A stretch of 64,000 bases of DNA from contig NZ_JACBZX010000001.1 in assembly GCF_013408565.1 (NCBI RefSeq), positions 3,038,001 through 3,102,000 of the forward strand. Reading direction: 5' to 3'. This DNA is from Janibacter alkaliphilus (GTDB lineage: Bacteria; Actinomycetota; Actinomycetes; Actinomycetales; Dermatophilaceae). Below are positions 31,568-39,946 of this stretch, one piece after another. The notes beneath the pieces were generated by a model. That model had not been told where the DNA came from and did no database searches. It saw only the letters and a program-made list of their open reading frames with translations. Made by a program: the position numbers and the translations under genes. Each line of letters begins with the position of its first letter. Position 1 is the stretch's first letter.

Positions 31568-32317
31568 TCACCGCTGCGCCAGCAGCGGGTCGTAGCGCCC
31601 GCGCCGCGGGAAGGCCTCGCCGTCGCCGTCGGGCAGGCCGCGGCTGGCCGCGAGGCGACGGGCCAGCCCCTGAGCGGGATAGCCGTCGTCGACGAGCGCC
31701 GCCTCGAGGTCGGTGACGAAGGCCCCGACGTCGCGCGGGCCGAGGCACCACCAGACGAAGGGGGTGTCCATCCGGTCCGCCGTCGGCGAGACGTCACGCT
31801 CGGCCGGCTTCTCCAGCTCGCGCCAGTCCTCCTCGCCGCTGCTGCCGTCGGTGGCGTTGAGCAGCAGCACGTCGCCGCGCACGGCGACCCGGCGCCGGTT
31901 GAGGGTGACCACCCGGCGGACCGCGTCGAGGTCGGTGGCCCAGTACATCCGTCCCGGGTCCATGGTCGCGAAGGGGACCGCCCGGCCGCTGACGAGCAGA
32001 CCGTGCCGGTGGACCGAGATGTCGCGCCGGGCCGACGAGCGCAGCCCGACCCCGGCGAGGACGAGCACCGGCAGCATGGCCACCGCGCCGATGACGACCA
32101 CCACGCCGGTGCTGAGCACGCCGAGCGCGGCGAGCATGACCGTCACCAGCAGCAGCACCATGAGACCGACCGCGGCCAGCAGCACGAGCGGTCGGCCGGG
32201 TGAGGGCACCCGGTGCAGCGCCCGCTGCTCCCCCAGCTGGCGGTCGTGGAAGTCCACCCAGCGCTCCAGCTCGGCGTCCCCCTCGGGGGAGCCGTCCGGG
32301 GCGACGAAGTCCGCCAC
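31568..32317 (-). CDS. membrane protein, paralogue of the gene at 30009-30773
   Basis: 249 residues from GTG 32317, two bases after the dnaJ stop (TGAGGTG), so translationally coupled to dnaJ. It has the same architecture as the gene at 30009: acidic N-terminus (VAPDGSPEGDAELERW), two hydrophobic segments (PLVLLAAVGLMVLLLVTVML, GVVVVIGAVAMLPVLVLAGV), a central VHRHGLLVSGRAVPFATMDP with GRMYW, and the end TPFVWWCLGPRDVGAFVTDLE with EAFPRRGRYDPLLAQR. Function unknown. Confidence 0.75.
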   Translation of the reverse strand: MADFVAPDGSPEGDAELERWVDFHDRQLGEQRALHRVPSPGRPLVLLAAVGLMVLLLVTVMLAALGVLSTGVVVVIGAVAMLPVLVLAGVGLRSSARRDISVHRHGLLVSGRAVPFATMDPGRMYWATDLDAVRRVVTLNRRRVAVRGDVLLLNATDGSSGEEDWRELEKPAERDVSPTADRMDTPFVWWCLGPRDVGAFVTDLEAALVDDGYPAQGLARRLAASRGLPDGDGEAFPRRGRYDPLLAQR

Positions 32318-32318
32318 C

Positions 32319-33446
32319 TCAGCGCGCCTTGAAGGCGTGCCGCAGCCGGCCCATGATCCCGTTGTCGACGTCGTCGAGGGCGCCGTTCGGCTGCTCCTCG
32401 TCGCGGACGGCGGCCAGGTCGCGCAGCATCTGCTCCTGCTGCTCGTCGAGGCGGGTGGGGGTGCGCACGTCGGCGTGGATGACGAGGTCGCCGCGCCCGC
32501 CGGCGCGCAGCCGGGTCACGCCCAGCCCTTCCAGCACGATGGTGTCGCCCGGCTGGGTGCCCCGCTTGATGGAGATCTCCTGGTCGCCGTCGAGGGTGCC
32601 GAAGCTCATCTGCGTGCCCAGCGCCGCGGCGGTCATCGGCAGCTGCACCGAGGCGTGCAGGTCGTCGCCGTTGCGGGTGAAGGTCTCGTGCGGGCGCACC
32701 CGCAGCTCGACGTAGAGGTCGCCGGCCGGGCCGCCGCCGGGGCCGACCTCGCCCTCGCCGGCGAGGTGGATCCGGGTGCCGCTGTCCACGCCCGCGGGGA
32801 CCTTCACGGTCATCGTGCGGCGCTGGCGCACCCGGCCCTGGCCGGAGCACTCGTGGCACGGGTTCGGGATGACCTGGCCGTAGCCCTGGCACGCGGCGCA
32901 CGGACGGGTGGTCATCACCTGGCCGAGGAAGGAGCGCTGCACCTGCTGCACCTGGCCGACGCCGCCGCAGATGTCGCAGGTGCGCGGCGAGGTGCCCGGC
33001 TGGGCCCCGTCGCCGTGGCAGGTGCCGCAGGTCGCGGCGGTGTCGATGGTCAGCTCCTCCTGCCCGCCGAAGACGGCGGTGGCCAGGTCGAGCTCGAGGC
33101 CGACCAGCCCGTCCTGCCCGCGGGACTGCCGCGAGCGGGGGCCACGGCTGCCGGCACCGCCGGCGGCCGCCCCGAAGAACTGCTCCATGATGTCGCTGAA
33201 GGTGAAGCCGGCGCCGAAGCCGTCGTGCGCGCCGCCGTAGGGGTCGGCGCCCATGTCGTACTGCTGGCGCTTGCCGTCGTCGGAGAGGACGTCGTAGGCC
33301 TGGCTGACCCGCTTGAACTTCTCCTCGGCCTCCGGGCCGGGGTTGACGTCCGGGTGCAGGGTGCGGGCGAGCTTGCGGTAGGCACGCTTGATGTCGTCCT
33401 TGCTCGCGTCGCGGCTGACGCCGAGGTCCTCGTAGTAGTCGTTCAC
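32319..33446 (-). CDS. dnaJ: chaperone DnaJ
   Basis: 375 residues. J domain with HPD in [13 protein letters not shown], a Gly/Phe-rich linker, a zinc domain with four C-x2-C-x-G-x-G repeats ([32 protein letters not shown]) and two C-terminal beta domains. It delivers substrates to DnaK. Start GTG 33446. It is downstream of hrcA (82 nt gap) as usual for the second actinobacterial dnaJ, and is expected to share heat-shock control through CIRCE. Confidence 0.97.
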   Translation of the reverse strand: MNDYYEDLGVSRDASKDDIKRAYRKLARTLHPDVNPGPEAEEKFKRVSQAYDVLSDDGKRQQYDMGADPYGGAHDGFGAGFTFSDIMEQFFGAAAGGAGSRGPRSRQSRGQDGLVGLELDLATAVFGGQEELTIDTAATCGTCHGDGAQPGTSPRTCDICGGVGQVQQVQRSFLGQVMTTRPCAACQGYGQVIPNPCHECSGQGRVRQRRTMTVKVPAGVDSGTRIHLAGEGEVGPGGGPAGDLYVELRVRPHETFTRNGDDLHASVQLPMTAAALGTQMSFGTLDGDQEISIKRGTQPGDTIVLEGLGVTRLRAGGRGDLVIHADVRTPTRLDEQQEQMLRDLAAVRDEEQPNGALDDVDNGIMGRLRHAFKAR

Positions 33447-33528
33447 CGTGGGTCTCGTCCTGGGGTCGGGGTGGGTCGGGGTGGTCGTGGGCCGGTGCGG
33501 CGGCGGACCGGCCGGGAGGTCGTCGGGG

Positions 33529-34563
33529 TCAGTGCCCCATGATCCGGGAGAGGTAGGTGGCCACGGCCCGCACCTGGGCCATCGCCGCGGGGTAGTCCAT
33601 CCGGGTGGGGCCGACGATGCCGACGTTGCCGACGTGCTCGTCGCCGGCCGCGTAGCCGGAGGTGATCAGCGAGGTGCTCTGCAGCCCGCTGACCGGGTTC
33701 TCGGTGCCGATCCGCACGGCCACGCCCTCGTCCTGGCCGGCCTCGACGCTGAGCAGCTGCAGCAGCACGACGTGCTGCTCCAGGGCGTCCAGCACCGGCC
33801 CGAGGGTGAGCGGGAAGTCGCCCTGGGCCCGGGCGAGGTTGGCCGTGCCGGCGAGGGTGACCTTGGCCTGGCGCTCCTCGGCGAGGGCGTCCTCCAGCGC
33901 GGCCAGGATGCCGGCGGTGAGGCTGTCCTCGGTGTCGGCGTCCTCGGCGTGCAGGGTGGACAGCGCGCTGAGCGCGTCGGCCAGCCGCCGGTCGGTGGTG
34001 GCCGCGTTGATCCTGGCCCGGGCGCGGGCGAGGGCCTCGGCGCCGGTGCCGGTGGTGTAGTCGGTGGCGGTGGGCACCACCCGCTGCTCGACCTGCCCGG
34101 CGCCGGTGATGACCACCGCCATGAGCCGGTCGGGCGACATCGGCACGAGCTCGATGTGCCGGACCGTGCTGCGGGTCAGCGAGGGGTACTGGACGACCGC
34201 GACCTGGCGGGTCAGCGTGGCCAGCAGCCGCACGGTGCGCTCGAGGACCTCGTCGAGGTCGTCGGCGCCCTCGAGGTAGCGGGTGATGGCGCTGCGCTCC
34301 CCCTTCGACATCGGCCGGATGGCCTGCAGCCGGTCGACGAAGAGGCGGTAGCCGGCGTCGGTGGGGATGCGCCCGGCCGAGGTGTGCGGCGCGGCGATGA
34401 GCCCCTCGTCCTCCAGGGCGGCCATGTCGTTGCGCACCGTGGCCGCGGAGACGTTGAGCTGGTGGCGCTCCAGCAGCGCCTTGCTGCCGACCGGCTCGGA
34501 CGTCGAGACGTAGTCCTCGACGATCGCGCTGAGGACGGCCATGCGTCGCTCGTCGGTGCTCAT
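33529..34563 (-). CDS. hrcA: heat-inducible transcription repressor HrcA
   Basis: 344 residues. N-terminal winged helix [19 protein letters not shown] and [16 protein letters not shown](I), then the central dimerisation region with [21 protein letters not shown] and the C-terminal [10 protein letters not shown] ... [21 protein letters not shown] motif. It represses chaperone genes by binding CIRCE. ATG 34563 follows AAGGAGG; a longer reading frame upstream (to 34599) is less likely. Its own promoter carries CIRCE at 34593-34619. Confidence 0.96.
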   Translation of the reverse strand: MSTDERRMAVLSAIVEDYVSTSEPVGSKALLERHQLNVSAATVRNDMAALEDEGLIAAPHTSAGRIPTDAGYRLFVDRLQAIRPMSKGERSAITRYLEGADDLDEVLERTVRLLATLTRQVAVVQYPSLTRSTVRHIELVPMSPDRLMAVVITGAGQVEQRVVPTATDYTTGTGAEALARARARINAATTDRRLADALSALSTLHAEDADTEDSLTAGILAALEDALAEERQAKVTLAGTANLARAQGDFPLTLGPVLDALEQHVVLLQLLSVEAGQDEGVAVRIGTENPVSGLQSTSLITSGYAAGDEHVGNVGIVGPTRMDYPAAMAQVRAVATYLSRIMGH

Positions 34564-34592
34564 GCCCGCCTCCTTCGCGCTGCTCGACCGGG

Positions 34593-34619
34593 TTGGCACT
34601 CACCTGCCGTGAGTGCCAA
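34593..34619. promoter_or_regulatory. CIRCE operator
   Basis: TTGGCACTC (34593-34601) and GAGTGCCAA (34611-34619) form a perfect 9-bp inverted repeat with a 9-bp spacer, close to the CIRCE consensus TTAGCACTC-N9-GAGTGCTAA. It lies 30 bp upstream of hrcA, so HrcA represses its own operon with dnaJ. Confidence 0.95.
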
Positions 34620-34718
34620 GTCTAGGCGCCACCGCGGCATTCCCCCAACACGTCGGTGCGCGCCTCGCCCGGTGCGGCGCCTTGGGCGGCCCCGGCCCGC
34701 CGGTTAGCCTCCCCGGCT

Positions 34719-35603
34719 GTGAGCGACCGCTACGGATCCGACGTGCTCTCCGGCGACTGGAAGCGCCAGGGGCGCCTGGGCCGACCCGCGGCGACCCCGA
34801 CCGAGGCCGAGACCGGCCTGGTCGTCGAGGACGTCGAGACCGGCTGGGTGGGCGCGGTGGTCGCCGTGGAGAAGGCGGGCGGGGTGCACGTGGTGCACCT
34901 CGAGGACCGCCGGGGCAAGGTCAAGGCCTTCCCGCTGGGCGCCGGCTTCCTCCTCGACGGGGCGCCGGTGGCCCTCACCGCGCCGAAGGGGGCGGCCCGG
35001 GCCGCCCTCGCCGCGCAGCAGCAGGCCTCGGCCCGCACCGCCAGCGGCTCGGTCGCCGTCCGTGACGCCCAGGCCCGGGTGGCCCGGGGCTCGCGGATCT
35101 TCGTCGAGGGGCGGCACGACGCCGAGCTCGTGGAGAAGGTGTGGGGGCACGACCTGCGGGTCGAAGGGGTGGTCGTCGAGATGCTCGACGGCGTCGACGA
35201 CCTGGCCGGGGCCATCCGCGACTTCGCGCCCGGGCCGCGGCGGCGGATGGGAGTCCTGGTCGACCACCTCGTGCCCGGCAGCAAGGAGTCGCGGATCGTC
35301 GCCGAGGCCTCCCGGGTGGCCCCGGAGCACGTGCTGGTGCTCGGGCACCCCTTCGTCGACGTGTGGCAGTCGGTGCGCCCGGAGCGCCTCGGGATGTCGG
35401 CCTGGCCGCAGATCCCGCGCTCGGTGGAGTGGAAGCGCGGGATCTGCGCGCACCTCGGCTGGGCGCACGCGGACCAGGCGGACATCGCCCGGGCGTGGAA
35501 GCAGATCCTCGGGACCGTCCGCAGCTACGCCGACCTGGAGCCGGCGCTGCTCGGGCGGGTCGAGGAGCTCATCGACTTCGTCACCGCCCCCGGCTCCGAC
35601 TGA
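34719..35603 (+). CDS. DUF3097-family protein
   Basis: 294 residues. The N-terminal third includes DRYGSDVLSGDWKRQGRLGR and a beta-rich GWVGAVVAVEKAGGVHVVHL. The C-terminal part has RIFVEGRHDAELVEKVWG (E130, D134) and MGVLVDHLVPGSKESRI (D182), which look like a Toprim-type E and D pair, and a WPQIPRSVEWKRGICAHLGW block. The family is conserved in actinobacteria without a known function. GTG 34719 follows TAGCCT by 8 nt (leaderless). It is divergent from hrcA. Confidence 0.85.
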   Translation: MSDRYGSDVLSGDWKRQGRLGRPAATPTEAETGLVVEDVETGWVGAVVAVEKAGGVHVVHLEDRRGKVKAFPLGAGFLLDGAPVALTAPKGAARAALAAQQQASARTASGSVAVRDAQARVARGSRIFVEGRHDAELVEKVWGHDLRVEGVVVEMLDGVDDLAGAIRDFAPGPRRRMGVLVDHLVPGSKESRIVAEASRVAPEHVLVLGHPFVDVWQSVRPERLGMSAWPQIPRSVEWKRGICAHLGWAHADQADIARAWKQILGTVRSYADLEPALLGRVEELIDFVTAPGSD

Positions 35604-35640
35604 CCTCGGCCCGACCCGCGGGTGCGGGTCGGGCCGAGGT
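35603..35640. terminator. strong bidirectional hairpin
   Basis: A 17-bp perfect stem pairs 35603-35619 with 35624-35640 (ACCTCGGCCC... with ...GGGCCGAGGT) around the loop GGGT. It overlaps the stop codon of the DUF3097 gene and lies 30 nt past the convergent fabG stop, so it serves both. Confidence 0.85.
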
Positions 35641-35670
35641 GGTCAGGCGTCGGTGGTCAGGCGCCGATGG

Positions 35671-36426
35671 TCAGTCCTTGGGTCCGCCGGCCACGTAGAT
35701 GACCTGACCCGACACGAACCCCGCCTCCTCGCTGCACAAGAACGACGCCGTCGCCGCGATGTCCTCCGGCTGCCCCACCCGCTGCACCGGGATCTCCTTG
35801 GCCGCATACGCGATGAAGTCCTCGAACCCCACCCCCACACGCTCCGCCGTCGCCGCCGTCATCTCCGTCTGGATGAACCCCGGCGCGATCGCGTTCGCCG
35901 TCACCCCGAACCGACCCAGCTCGATCGCCAACGTCTTCGTCAACCCCTGCATCCCCGCCTTCGCCGCCGAGTAGTTCACCTGACCACGATTCCCCAACGC
36001 CGACGTGCTCGACAGATTCACGATCCGCCCATACTTCTCCACCGTCTGATACGCCTGCACCGCCTTGCACAGGTTGAACGCCCCCCGCAGATGCACCCCC
36101 ATCACCGCATCCCAGTCCTCCACACTCATCTTGAACAACAAGTTGTCCCGGATGATCCCCGCATTGTTCACCAGGATCGTCGGCGCCCCCAGCTCCTGGG
36201 CCACCCGAGCCACCGCGGCATCCACCTGCTCCGCATCCGAGACATCCGCACCCACCGCCAGCGCCGACCCACCAGCAGCCGTGATCTCATCCACCACCAC
36301 CTGGCACGCCGACTCATCCAGATCCAGCACCCCCACCCGATGCCCATCCGCCGCGAACCGACGCGCCACCGCCGCCCCGATCCCCCGAGCAGCTCCAGAC
36401 ACGATCGCCGTGCGCTGAACAGACAT
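35671..36426 (-). CDS. fabG: short-chain dehydrogenase, 3-oxoacyl-ACP reductase type
   Basis: 251 residues. GAARGIGAAV is the NADP loop, LVNNAGI the core motif, and NLSSTSALGN ... YSAAKAG the catalytic Ser-Tyr-Lys. It is close to FabG and may act in fatty acid or polyhydroxyalkanoate metabolism; an acyl-CoA substrate is also possible. ATG 36426 follows AAGGAGAG by 6 nt. Codon use is unlike all its neighbours: Gly is mostly GGG, Val mostly GTG, Ala mostly GCG and Asp mostly GAT, against the usual GGC, GTC, GCC and GAC. That points to recent acquisition. The last ~10 codons look native. Confidence 0.88.
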   Translation of the reverse strand: MSVQRTAIVSGAARGIGAAVARRFAADGHRVGVLDLDESACQVVVDEITAAGGSALAVGADVSDAEQVDAAVARVAQELGAPTILVNNAGIIRDNLLFKMSVEDWDAVMGVHLRGAFNLCKAVQAYQTVEKYGRIVNLSSTSALGNRGQVNYSAAKAGMQGLTKTLAIELGRFGVTANAIAPGFIQTEMTAATAERVGVGFEDFIAYAAKEIPVQRVGQPEDIAATASFLCSEEAGFVSGQVIYVAGGPKD

Positions 36427-36586
36427 GTGGTGCTCTCCTTCGTGTGGTGCGGCCACCAGACGCCCTGGCGGCTCGTCGCAGACATGGATAGCACGTCGGC
36501 TCCGGGCCGGGTCGACGCACCTGGTGGGACGCCGGACACGCCGGCGGGTCCGGTCGTGGGTGGGCCGCAGGCAGGCCGCGAAGGGG

Positions 36587-37342
36587 TCAGTCCGGGCGTC
36601 GCCACCGACGCCGGGCCGGCCGGGCGGTGGAGCCTCGCGATCGGTTCCGGCGGTTGACCCCCTTCGCGCTCGTCGCGCCGGCCCGGTTGCCGGCGCCGAC
36701 CGCCCACGTCCGGGGCAGCCGGGGCTCGGTGGGCAGCACCCAGCCCTTGTGCCGGGCCAGCAGGCAGAGCCACATGCCGACCGCCGCGGCGACCGGCGCC
36801 GCCCAGACCCCGGCGCCGCCCTCGCGCAGCAGCACCAGCGCCACCCCCGCGACGAAGGCGCAGGTGGCGTAGAGCTCGGAGCGGCGGAAGATCGTCGGCA
36901 CCTGCCCGAGGATGACGTCCCGCACGGCGCCGCCGCCGACCGCGGTCAGCACGCCGAGGAGGATCGCCGGCAGCGGTGAGACCCCGGCGATGAGCGACTT
37001 CTCGGTGCCGGCGACCGCCCAGGTGCCCAGCGCGGCCGCGTCGACCCAGGGGAAGACCTGGCGCCACCGGCGGCCGTCCATCGGCACGAGGAAGGCCACG
37101 GCCGCGGCGCCGAGCGCCACGGTGAGGTAGAGCGGGTCGTCCACCGCGGCCGGGCGCTGGTCGAGCAGCACGTCGCGGATGGCGCCACCACCGAGGGCGG
37201 AGATCACCGCCAGCACGGCGATGCCGACCGGGTCCATCCCGAAGCGGCGGGCCACCACCCCGCCGAGCAGCCCGTTGGCGAGGACCCCGACGAGGTCGAG
37301 GGTGCGCAGCACGTCGCCGACGACGGCCACCGGCTCGTCCAT
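36587..37342 (-). CDS. trimeric intracellular cation channel (UPF0126) protein
   Basis: 251 residues with two similar halves, each with three hydrophobic segments and a glycine-rich motif: VISALGGGAIRDVLLDQRP in the first, VLTAVGGGAVRDVILGQVP in the second. This is the TRIC/UPF0126 family, with roles in potassium or anion movement, or as glycine transporters in some members. The C-terminal ~35 residues are Arg-rich. ATG 37342 overlaps the hemW stop (TGATG), so the pair is coupled. Confidence 0.88.
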   Translation of the reverse strand: MDEPVAVVGDVLRTLDLVGVLANGLLGGVVARRFGMDPVGIAVLAVISALGGGAIRDVLLDQRPAAVDDPLYLTVALGAAAVAFLVPMDGRRWRQVFPWVDAAALGTWAVAGTEKSLIAGVSPLPAILLGVLTAVGGGAVRDVILGQVPTIFRRSELYATCAFVAGVALVLLREGGAGVWAAPVAAAVGMWLCLLARHKGWVLPTEPRLPRTWAVGAGNRAGATSAKGVNRRNRSRGSTARPARRRWRRPD

Positions 37343-38580
37343 CAGCCCTCCCCCACGAGCAGCTGGTGGACGACGGTGTCGGCCAGCAGCCGCCCCCGTC
37401 GGGTGAGCACCACCCGGCCGCCGATCGCCGCGCGTCCCTCTACGAGGTCGTCGCTGATCAAGCCGGCGACCCGGCTGCGTGCCTCGGCGCTCAGCTCGGT
37501 GACCGGGAGGCCGTCGACGAGGCGGACCCCGAGCAGCACCCGCTCGTCGTGGCTCTGCTCGCCGGTGAGCAGCTCGCGGGCCGCGGCCGGCGAGCGCTGC
37601 TCGGCCAGGCGGGCCGCCCAGGCGGCGGGATGCTTGACGTTCCACCAGCGGGTGCCGGCGACGTGGCTGTGCGCGCCGGGTCCGACGCCCCACCAGTCGT
37701 CCCCGCGCCAGTAGGCGAGGTTGTGCCGGCAGCGGTCGGCCGGGGTGCGTGCCCAGTTGCTGATCTCGTACCAGCCGTAGCCCGCGGCGGTGAGCAGCTC
37801 GTCGGCGAGCTCGTACTTGTCGGCCTCGTCGTCGCCGGTCGGCAGCGGCAGCTCGCCCCGCCGGACCTGGGCGTGCATCTTCGTGCCCTCCTCGACGGTC
37901 AGCCCGTAGGCCGAGACGTGGTCCGGCTCGAGGGCCAGGGCGCTCTCCAGGGAGGTGCGCCAGTCGGCCAGGCTCTCCCCCGGCGTGCCGTAGATGAGGT
38001 CGAGGCTCACCGCGAGCCCGGCCTGCCGCGCGGCGGCGACGGCTCGAGCGACGTTCGCCGGGTCGTGGGTGCGCTCCAACGTGGCGAGCACCCCCGGTAC
38101 CGCCGACTGCATGCCGAGGCTGATCCGGGTGAAGCCGCCCGCGGCCAGGGTGGCGAGCGACTCGGGGGTGACCGAGTCCGGGTTCGCCTCGGTGGTCACC
38201 TCGGCGTCCTCGGCGAGGCCGAAGCGGGCGCGGATGCCCTCGACCGCCGCCACGAGGTCTGCGGGGTCGAGCAGGGTCGGGGTGCCGCCGCCGACGAAGA
38301 CGGTGCTCACCGCCGGGGCGCGCGGACCGAGGACCTCGGTGGCCAGGTCCAGCTCGCGCAGCGCCCCGGTGGCCCAGGTCGCCCGCCCGGCCCCCGGCGG
38401 ACCGTCCGCCGAGCCGAGCTCGGCGGCGGTGTAGGTGTTGAAGTCGCAGTAGCCGCACCGGGTGGTGCAGAAGGGGACGTGCAGGTAGATCCCCAACGGC
38501 GAGCGCCCCACCTGGTCCGCCGACGACGGGGGCAGGGCGCCGTCGTGCGGCGCGGGGTCACCGTCGGGCAGGGAGGGCAC
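37342..38580 (-). CDS. hemW: radical SAM heme chaperone HemW
   Basis: 412 residues from GTG 38580. The radical SAM cluster C-x3-C-x2-C is HVPFCTTRCGYCDF. The family motifs are TVFVGGGTPTLL, TTEANPDSVT, RISLGMQSA, DLIYGTPGES and EISNWARTPADRCRHNLAYW, and a C-terminal HemN domain follows (SHDERVLLGVRLVDGLPV). HemW has been linked to heme delivery and lacks the coproporphyrinogen-oxidase signature of HemN, so the chaperone name is preferred. A divergent promoter is shared with the phosphatase gene at 38615. Confidence 0.92.
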   Translation of the reverse strand: MPSLPDGDPAPHDGALPPSSADQVGRSPLGIYLHVPFCTTRCGYCDFNTYTAAELGSADGPPGAGRATWATGALRELDLATEVLGPRAPAVSTVFVGGGTPTLLDPADLVAAVEGIRARFGLAEDAEVTTEANPDSVTPESLATLAAGGFTRISLGMQSAVPGVLATLERTHDPANVARAVAAARQAGLAVSLDLIYGTPGESLADWRTSLESALALEPDHVSAYGLTVEEGTKMHAQVRRGELPLPTGDDEADKYELADELLTAAGYGWYEISNWARTPADRCRHNLAYWRGDDWWGVGPGAHSHVAGTRWWNVKHPAAWAARLAEQRSPAAARELLTGEQSHDERVLLGVRLVDGLPVTELSAEARSRVAGLISDDLVEGRAAIGGRVVLTRRGRLLADTVVHQLLVGEG

Positions 38581-38598
38581 CGCGCCATGATGGCACCC

Positions 38599-38608
38599 AC
38601 CGTAGGCT
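38599..38608. promoter_or_regulatory. overlapping divergent -10 elements of hemW and the phosphatase gene
   Basis: On the plus strand TAGGCT (38603-38608) lies 6 nt before the ATG at 38615. On the minus strand TACGGT covers 38599-38604 in front of hemW. The two elements share the TA, so RNA polymerase can use only one direction at a time. Confidence 0.6.
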
Positions 38609-38614
38609 GGCCAC

Positions 38615-39388
38615 ATGCCCCGGTGGATCGAGCTCGACGGTGTCGTGAACATGCGTGATGTCGGCGGGCTGCCGACCCGGGACGGCCGGGAGACCCTGCC
38701 AGGGCGGCTGATCCGCAGCGACAACCTGCAGGACCTCAGCACGCGCGACGTGCGCCGGCTGGTGGACGAGCTCGGGGTCAGCGACATCGTCGACCTGCGC
38801 ACCCACGGCGAGCTCGAGGCCACCGGTGACGGGCCGCTGCGGGCGACGCCGGCGCGGCACCACCACTTCAGCTTCTTCGACGACCACGGGGTCTCGCTGC
38901 AGGACCTGCTGGTGCGCACCCGGGAGGCGCAGGCGGCCCAGGGTGACGGCCGGGTGGTCAAGGACGCCGCCTACTGGAGCGCGCACTACCGCGGCTACCT
39001 GGAGCGTCGCCCGGACACCGCATCCGCCGCGCTGCGGACGGTCGCCGAGGCGGACGGCGCGACGATCGTGCACTGCGCCGCGGGCAAGGACCGCACCGGG
39101 ACCGTCGTCGCGCTGGCGCTGGACGTGGCCGGGGTGCCGCACGAGGAGATCGTCGCGGACTACCTGCTCACCGACGAGCGGATCGTGCGGATCATCGAGC
39201 GGCTCGCCACCGCCGAGGTGTACGGCCACCTGGACCCGGGCTCGGTGCAGGAGCAGCGCCCGGCGGCCGAGGCGATGACCGGGCTGCTGGCGTCGGTGGA
39301 CGAGCTCGGCGGCTCCCGGGAGCTGCTGCGCAGCCAGGGATGGAGCCACGAGCAGGTCGACGCGCTGGCCAGCCGGCTCGTCGGCTGA
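38615..39388 (+). CDS. dual-specificity/tyrosine-type protein phosphatase
   Basis: 257 residues. The Cys-x5-Arg P-loop is VHCAAGKDRTG (C154, R160), with the general acid probably in the HHHFSFFDDHG region. N-terminal NMRDVGGLPTRDGR and LIRSDNLQDLS are hallmarks of the MptpB/SiwA-like actinobacterial tyrosine phosphatases. It has no signal peptide. Secreted mycobacterial relatives act on host lipids; here no secretion is indicated. The start follows a -10 by 6 nt, so a leaderless mRNA is likely. Substrate unknown. Confidence 0.88.
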   Translation: MPRWIELDGVVNMRDVGGLPTRDGRETLPGRLIRSDNLQDLSTRDVRRLVDELGVSDIVDLRTHGELEATGDGPLRATPARHHHFSFFDDHGVSLQDLLVRTREAQAAQGDGRVVKDAAYWSAHYRGYLERRPDTASAALRTVAEADGATIVHCAAGKDRTGTVVALALDVAGVPHEEIVADYLLTDERIVRIIERLATAEVYGHLDPGSVQEQRPAAEAMTGLLASVDELGGSRELLRSQGWSHEQVDALASRLVG

Positions 39389-39400
39389 CGGCGCGCGCGG

Positions 39401-39874
39401 TCAGCGGGGCTTCTTGGCGCTGACGTAGACCGGGATGATCCCCTCGACGGCGACCTCGCCGTCGGTGCGGACCGCCTTCACCCGGATGTCCACGTCGTAG
39501 GGGGCCTCACCGGCCCACTGCTCCGGGTCGGTCTCGGCCACGCACAGCAGGTCGGTCGTCGACTTCGTCAGGTAGCGCACCTGCAGACCGCGCGGCAGCC
39601 ACCGCTGGTCGTCCGGGCAGGTCGCCTCGGCGAGCAGCCCCATGGCCGCCTCCAGCCCGTTGCACACGGCGATGGCGTGCAGGGTGCCGATGTGGTTGTG
39701 CACGCCCCACCAGTTGCGGATGCTCAGCTCGGCGTGGTTGGCCCGCACCTCGCGCACCTGCGGCATCACCGTGCGGAAGTAGGGCGCCTTGAGCGCGTAG
39801 GCCAGCGAGAAGAGCCGCTTGCCCTGCGGCAGGCGCAGCGCGCGGCGGTAGAGGTCGAAGGTGGGTTGCGGCAT
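39401..39874 (-). CDS. DUF4442 hotdog-fold protein
   Basis: 157 residues. The hotdog segment includes NWWGVHNHIGTLHAIAVCNGLEAAMGLL and the beta strand GLQVRYLTKSTTDLLCVAE. Members of this family are putative thioesterases, but no activity is established; the usual catalytic Asp/Glu is not obvious here. ATG 39874 follows TAGCCT by 6 nt. It ends 13 nt from the convergent phosphatase gene and is divergent from the VIT-family gene. Confidence 0.85.
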   Translation of the reverse strand: MPQPTFDLYRRALRLPQGKRLFSLAYALKAPYFRTVMPQVREVRANHAELSIRNWWGVHNHIGTLHAIAVCNGLEAAMGLLAEATCPDDQRWLPRGLQVRYLTKSTTDLLCVAETDPEQWAGEAPYDVDIRVKAVRTDGEVAVEGIIPVYVSAKKPR

Positions 39875-39946
39875 GGCGGCAGGCTAGGACCTGGGCGTCG
39901 CGATCGCCGTCACGGCGGCGTATGAGACGCGCCATACGCTCGGGAC

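Noticed and set aside
35062..36657. A long plus-strand frame through the terminator and fabG region
   Set aside because: It runs antisense to fabG and through a strong terminator hairpin; only high GC explains it.
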